DNA from: Bog-473 sp963725895
GTDB lineage: Bacteria; Actinomycetota; Acidimicrobiia; Acidimicrobiales; RAAP-2
DNA length: 64,000 bases
Direction: 5' to 3'
Assembly: GCA_963725895.1 (NCBI GenBank)
Contig: CAVSAJ010000001.1
Location: 248,001 to 312,000, forward strand
This document shows positions 61,181-64,000 of the stretch, one piece after another; the stretch's first letter is position 1; every line of letters begins with the position of its first letter. The translations under genes were made by a program, and so were the position numbers. Under the pieces are notes generated by a model that was given only the letters and a program-made list of their open reading frames with translations, was not told where the DNA came from and did no database searches.

Positions 61181-62415
61181 CAGCGCGTATCGGGAACGCG
61201 GAGCCAGGCGAGCGGCTGGCCCTCCTGGACCCGTTCGCCGTCGGCAGCAAGCCAGCGGATCACTTGGCCCGCGAATGGCGTGCGCACCTCGGAGACGCCC
61301 ACACGGCCGACCAGATCGCCGACTTCGATCGCGGAGGATTGTTCGGCCCCCTCCGCGGTGCCGGGGAGGAGGCCCGTCCCGGGCGCACGGAGTGAGGCCT
61401 CAGGGCTGAAGATCCCACTCGACGGACTCACCACCACTCGTTCGGACATGTAGAGGTGCTCGCCCTGGTGCAGAGCCGGCTCGGCCCGCCACGTCCCGGC
61501 ACTCCCGATCTGGTCCATGAGGGTGTCGAGGTCCTCGGGCTTCGAGACGGCCAAGGACTGGATCTCGGGCAGACTGCGCTTGGCCAGTCCGCTCAGGACT
61601 CCGCCCGGTCCGAGCTCCAGGAGTGACGTGAGGCCGAGGCCGGCGAACGTCTCGAGGGTTTGTCGCCAGCGGACCGGGCTGCACAGCTGCGCGGAGAGTA
61701 GCCCCGGCCACTCCGCCGGATCGTCGTGCACGTGCGCGTCGACGTTGGCGACCACCCGAACTTCGGGCGCCAGGAACGTCACCTCGGCGAGCGCCTTGCG
61801 CAGGTCCGCCCGCGCGCCCTGCATGAGCGGCGTGTGGAACGCCCCCGAAACCTGAATTGGCATGACCCGCTTCGCGCCGAGTCCCTTGGCCAGCTCGCCG
61901 GCAAGAGCAACTGCTTCGGCGGTGCCCGCGATGACAACTTGTCCGGGCGCGTTGTAATTGGCAACCCAGACGTCACCCTCGGCGCGCATACAGGCGGCCT
62001 CCGCGTCGTCGTCCGCGATGCCGAGCAGGGCGGCCATCGTGCCGGGCGCTTCCTCCCCGGCACGGGCCATGGCCTCGCCGCGGGCAACCACGAGACGGAT
62101 CCCGTCTTCGAACCCGAGTGCCCCGCTTGCCACCAGCGCGGTGTACTCGCCGAGACTGTGCCCCGCGCACGCAGCTGGCGTGAGACCGATGCGCTCCACG
62201 GCGTCCAGCACGACAAGGCTCAAGACGGTGGTGGCCAGCTGTGCATTCTCGGTCTGGGTCAGTTCCTCAATGGGAGCGTGCAAGAGGAGCTGCGCCAGGT
62301 CCCTCTCGGCGGCGGCGGAAGCCTCTTCCACGACTTCCCACGAGGGGTGGTCGACCCATGGCTCACCCATTCCGGCACGTTGCGATCCCTGTCCGGGAAA
62401 GGTGAAAACCAACAC
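61180..62415 (-). CDS. fabD: Malonyl-CoA:ACP transacylase fused to a biotinyl/lipoyl-like domain
   Basis: Loads malonyl groups onto ACP. 411 residues from GTG 62415. Residues 1-305 are a normal FabD: FPGQGSQRAGMG, nucleophile Ser87 in GHSLGEYTALVAS, His194 in GAFHTPLM. About 100 further residues follow. The segment from 322 (MSERVVVSPSSGIFSP) to 407 (EVGDLVGRV, VRTPFAGQVIRWLAADGERV, EGQPLAWLRV) has the two-hairpin pattern of biotin carboxyl-carrier/lipoyl domains. The usual E-A-M-K-M turn is missing and no lysine is available, so modification is not expected. This fusion is unusual. First gene of fabD-fabG-acpP-fabF. Confidence 0.88.
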   Translation of the reverse strand: MLVFTFPGQGSQRAGMGEPWVDHPSWEVVEEASAAAERDLAQLLLHAPIEELTQTENAQLATTVLSLVVLDAVERIGLTPAACAGHSLGEYTALVASGALGFEDGIRLVVARGEAMARAGEEAPGTMAALLGIADDDAEAACMRAEGDVWVANYNAPGQVVIAGTAEAVALAGELAKGLGAKRVMPIQVSGAFHTPLMQGARADLRKALAEVTFLAPEVRVVANVDAHVHDDPAEWPGLLSAQLCSPVRWRQTLETFAGLGLTSLLELGPGGVLSGLAKRSLPEIQSLAVSKPEDLDTLMDQIGSAGTWRAEPALHQGEHLYMSERVVVSPSSGIFSPEASLRAPGTGLLPGTAEGAEQSSAIEVGDLVGRVGVSEVRTPFAGQVIRWLAADGERVQEGQPLAWLRVPDTR

Positions 62416-62974
62416 GTGACCGAACGGCTCCAATCGTCGGGGGTGGGGGAAGCTCACAGTGTGGCATGTGAGGGCGGGCGCGACCCACGATGATCGACGC
62501 CGTCGCACCCTGGGTGCGATCAGGGCCACATCACGGCAGCTACCCGCTGCTCACCTCCTGGAAAGCGGGTGTGACGGCAGGTGCGAACTGTGATGTGGCG
62601 ACGGGCATGGAACGGCTCCTCGGCTGGCACGTCGGCCTCGTCCTGCCAGCCGGCCTCCCGGCTCGCGGGACCCCCTCAGCCTTTGGGTGCGGGGTCCCAC
62701 GTGGCCGGGCGAGGCACGCCTCTCGACGGCCACCGCCGAGCGGAGAGCCGGCCCGCTTCGGGAATTGGGCCGCCGTTGTGGCCACGCGGGCCGTTGTGTC
62801 GGTGGAGTCGTCGACGCAGCCGGACGGCATCATCGATGCGGGCGGATGGCTTGAGATCCTCACCAACCGGCCTCACGCATGGCTTGTGGAGCCTTTTCGC
62901 TGGTGGGGTGCCACCGCTGCGAAACCACCAGTCCGTAGAGTGAGTTCGCCCATTTGGGGGTGGCGACGACGCAC
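62416..62974. other. Non-coding divergent region with hairpins between fabD and the GH26 gene
   Basis: No frame here looks coding. Three inverted repeats stand out: AGCCGG/CCGGCT (62648-62663, 4-nt loop), GGGACCCC/GGGGTCCC (62667-62698, 16-nt loop) and CTGGTGG/CCACCAG (62900-62931). The first two are adjacent and could form one structured RNA or a terminator without a T run. TAGAGT at 62936-62941 is a possible -10 box for the GH26 gene. A TTGGAG on the minus strand may serve fabD translation. Confidence 0.5.
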
Positions 62975-64000
62975 ATGATCAGACTCAACCCGCACCGCAT
63001 CAGCCCTTGGCTCGCCGCGCTCGCCGCGCTCGCCGCGGTCGCCGCGGTCGCCCTCTGCGTGCCCGCCCTCCTGGTGCCCGGCACTGCGGCGTCGGCCTCT
63101 GCAGTCTCGGGGGGTGCGACGTCAGGGACCGCCAGCACCTCATCGGCTCCTGGCAGCACCGGAACGGGGGCCGGCGGAGCGAAGTCGTCCTCCTCAGAGG
63201 GCGGCCAGGCCACCTCGACCGACGCGCTCGGGGTGTACGCGGGCCCGGGCAATCTCGCCGGCGTGCACGCCTTCGCGGCGGGTTCCAAGCAGCCGGTCAC
63301 CTACGCGATGGATTTCTTGCCCGGCAACAGCTGGTCGACGATCTCGCACCCGCAAAGCCTCCTGGCCCAGTGGTACGCGATGGGGTACTCCATGGTCTGG
63401 GGACTCCCGATGCTGCCCAATAAGGGTGGGTCGCTCGCAACAGGAGCCACCGGAGCGTACGACCGGTACTTTGCCGATGTTGCCCGCGCCATGGTGGCGG
63501 CGGGCCAGGGGAGCTCCATTATCCGCCTGGGTTGGGAGTTCAACGGCATCTGGTTCCCCTGGGGAGCGGACGGACACGCCACGCAGTTCATCGCCTACTG
63601 GCGCCACATCGTCACGACCATGCGTTCAGTGCCCGGCGCGCACTTCACCTTCGAGTGGAACCCGAGCCGAGGCGACCTTGGCGTCGGCAATCTCGCGGGC
63701 TTCTATCCCGGTGACAAATACGTGGACTATGTGGGCCTGGACGTCTTCGACGTCGAATGGCAGAGCTATCCGGGTTCCAAGGCCGAGTTCGCCCATATCG
63801 AGTCGGGTCCGTACGGTCTCAATTGGCTGGCGGCTTTCTCGAAGAAGCACAACAAGCCGATGGTCTTTCCTGAGTGGGGACTCGGCTGGGGTCAGTCGCA
63901 CAACGGCGCTGCGGTCACGGGCTCGGGCGCGGTGGGGGAGGGGACGACCAAGTCTTCGTCACCGATATGACGCGGTGGTTCGCGACGCATCGTGTCTTTG
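62975..64000 (+). CDS. Secreted or anchored GH26-like glycoside hydrolase (partial, one frame break)
   Basis: Predicted extracellular beta-mannanase/endoglycanase-type enzyme. ATG 62975. A hydrophobic signal/anchor segment (about 11-40) is followed by a Ser/Thr/Gly/Ala linker (about 41-83) and the catalytic barrel. The acid/base Glu188 is in RLGWEFNGIWFPW and the nucleophile Glu300 in VFPEWGLG, the GH26 spacing. The frame stops at 63968. Shifting by one base in the G-rich run at 63934-63943 continues GDDQVFVTDMTRWFATHRVF to the window edge, so the true end lies outside. Substrate unproven. Confidence 0.8.

Noticed and set aside
62490..62978. 162-residue frame between fabD and GH26
   Set aside because: No family resemblance, no ribosome-binding site, biased composition, and strong inverted repeats inside.

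Overview
The window looks like a chromosomal segment from a high-GC actinobacterium, most likely of the Acidimicrobiia. The reasons are: GTG/TTG starts and 1-4 nt stop/start overlaps throughout; a mycothiol synthase (mshD), a marker of Actinomycetota; a 12-TM actinobacterial-type SEDS protein; a MtrA-like two-component pair; a separate trpF beside hisA rather than a single PriA; and a secreted S53 peptidase ending in repeats of the GYWLVASDGGIF type, which I associate with Acidimicrobiia. Taxonomy is inference. I saw no IS element, prophage, CRISPR array, rRNA or tRNA, so this is mostly housekeeping DNA.

Layout. 1-2103 (minus): a two-component pair whose kinase runs off the left edge. 2104-3188: a gene-free stretch with a 12-bp minisatellite. 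3189-22303 (plus): yajC-secD-secF, relA, hisS, aspS, rarA, an S53 peptidase, alaS, ruvX, mltG, aroE (protein export, stringent response, tRNA charging, replication-stress ATPase, Holliday-junction resolvase-like protein, peptidoglycan chain release, shikimate pathway). 22338-34679: mscS, two SEDS/RodA-like genes, a DUF151 nuclease, two small enzymes, ppk1, a GT87 mannosyltransferase, a methyltransferase, a flippase-like UPF0104 protein and an AI-2E exporter family protein. 34862-37985: polyprenol-phosphate mannosyltransferase and a second two-component pair. 37968-42988: menF-menG-maoC (menaquinone), a VIT-family protein, and divergent mshD/nth. 42989-43899: a candidate small RNA and a VapBC-like pair with a visible operator. 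44328-52899: hisD-C-B-H-A-F, a GroES-like gene, hisI, trpE, ygfZ. 54284-57709: trpC-F-B-A. 57706-62415 (minus): an SGNH hydrolase, then a fabD-fabG-acpP-fabF fatty-acid synthase cluster. 62975-end: a GH26-like glycosidase cut by the right edge.

Two window-wide patterns guided the annotation. First, eleven frame breaks interrupt otherwise convincing genes (secF, aspS, S53 peptidase three times, aroE, mscS, ppm1, hisF, trpC, GH26). Ten of them behave as single-base insertions, mostly in short G runs. I read these as sequence errors and give each gene as one feature. Second, many operon-leading genes have a TANNNT -10 box ending 5-10 nt before the start codon, so their mRNAs should be leaderless or nearly so. 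This fixed several starts (mshD, nth, ppm1, the GroES-like gene).

The less ordinary items are: a FabD carrying a C-terminal biotinyl/lipoyl-like domain without an attachment lysine; a PIN-type toxin homologue that appears to have lost its catalytic aspartates beside an intact antitoxin and operator; a promoter-hairpin-terminator unit that looks like a ~100-nt sRNA; a palindrome carrying both -10 boxes of divergent mshD and nth; and a GroES-like gene with its own leaderless promoter inside a his-trp operon.
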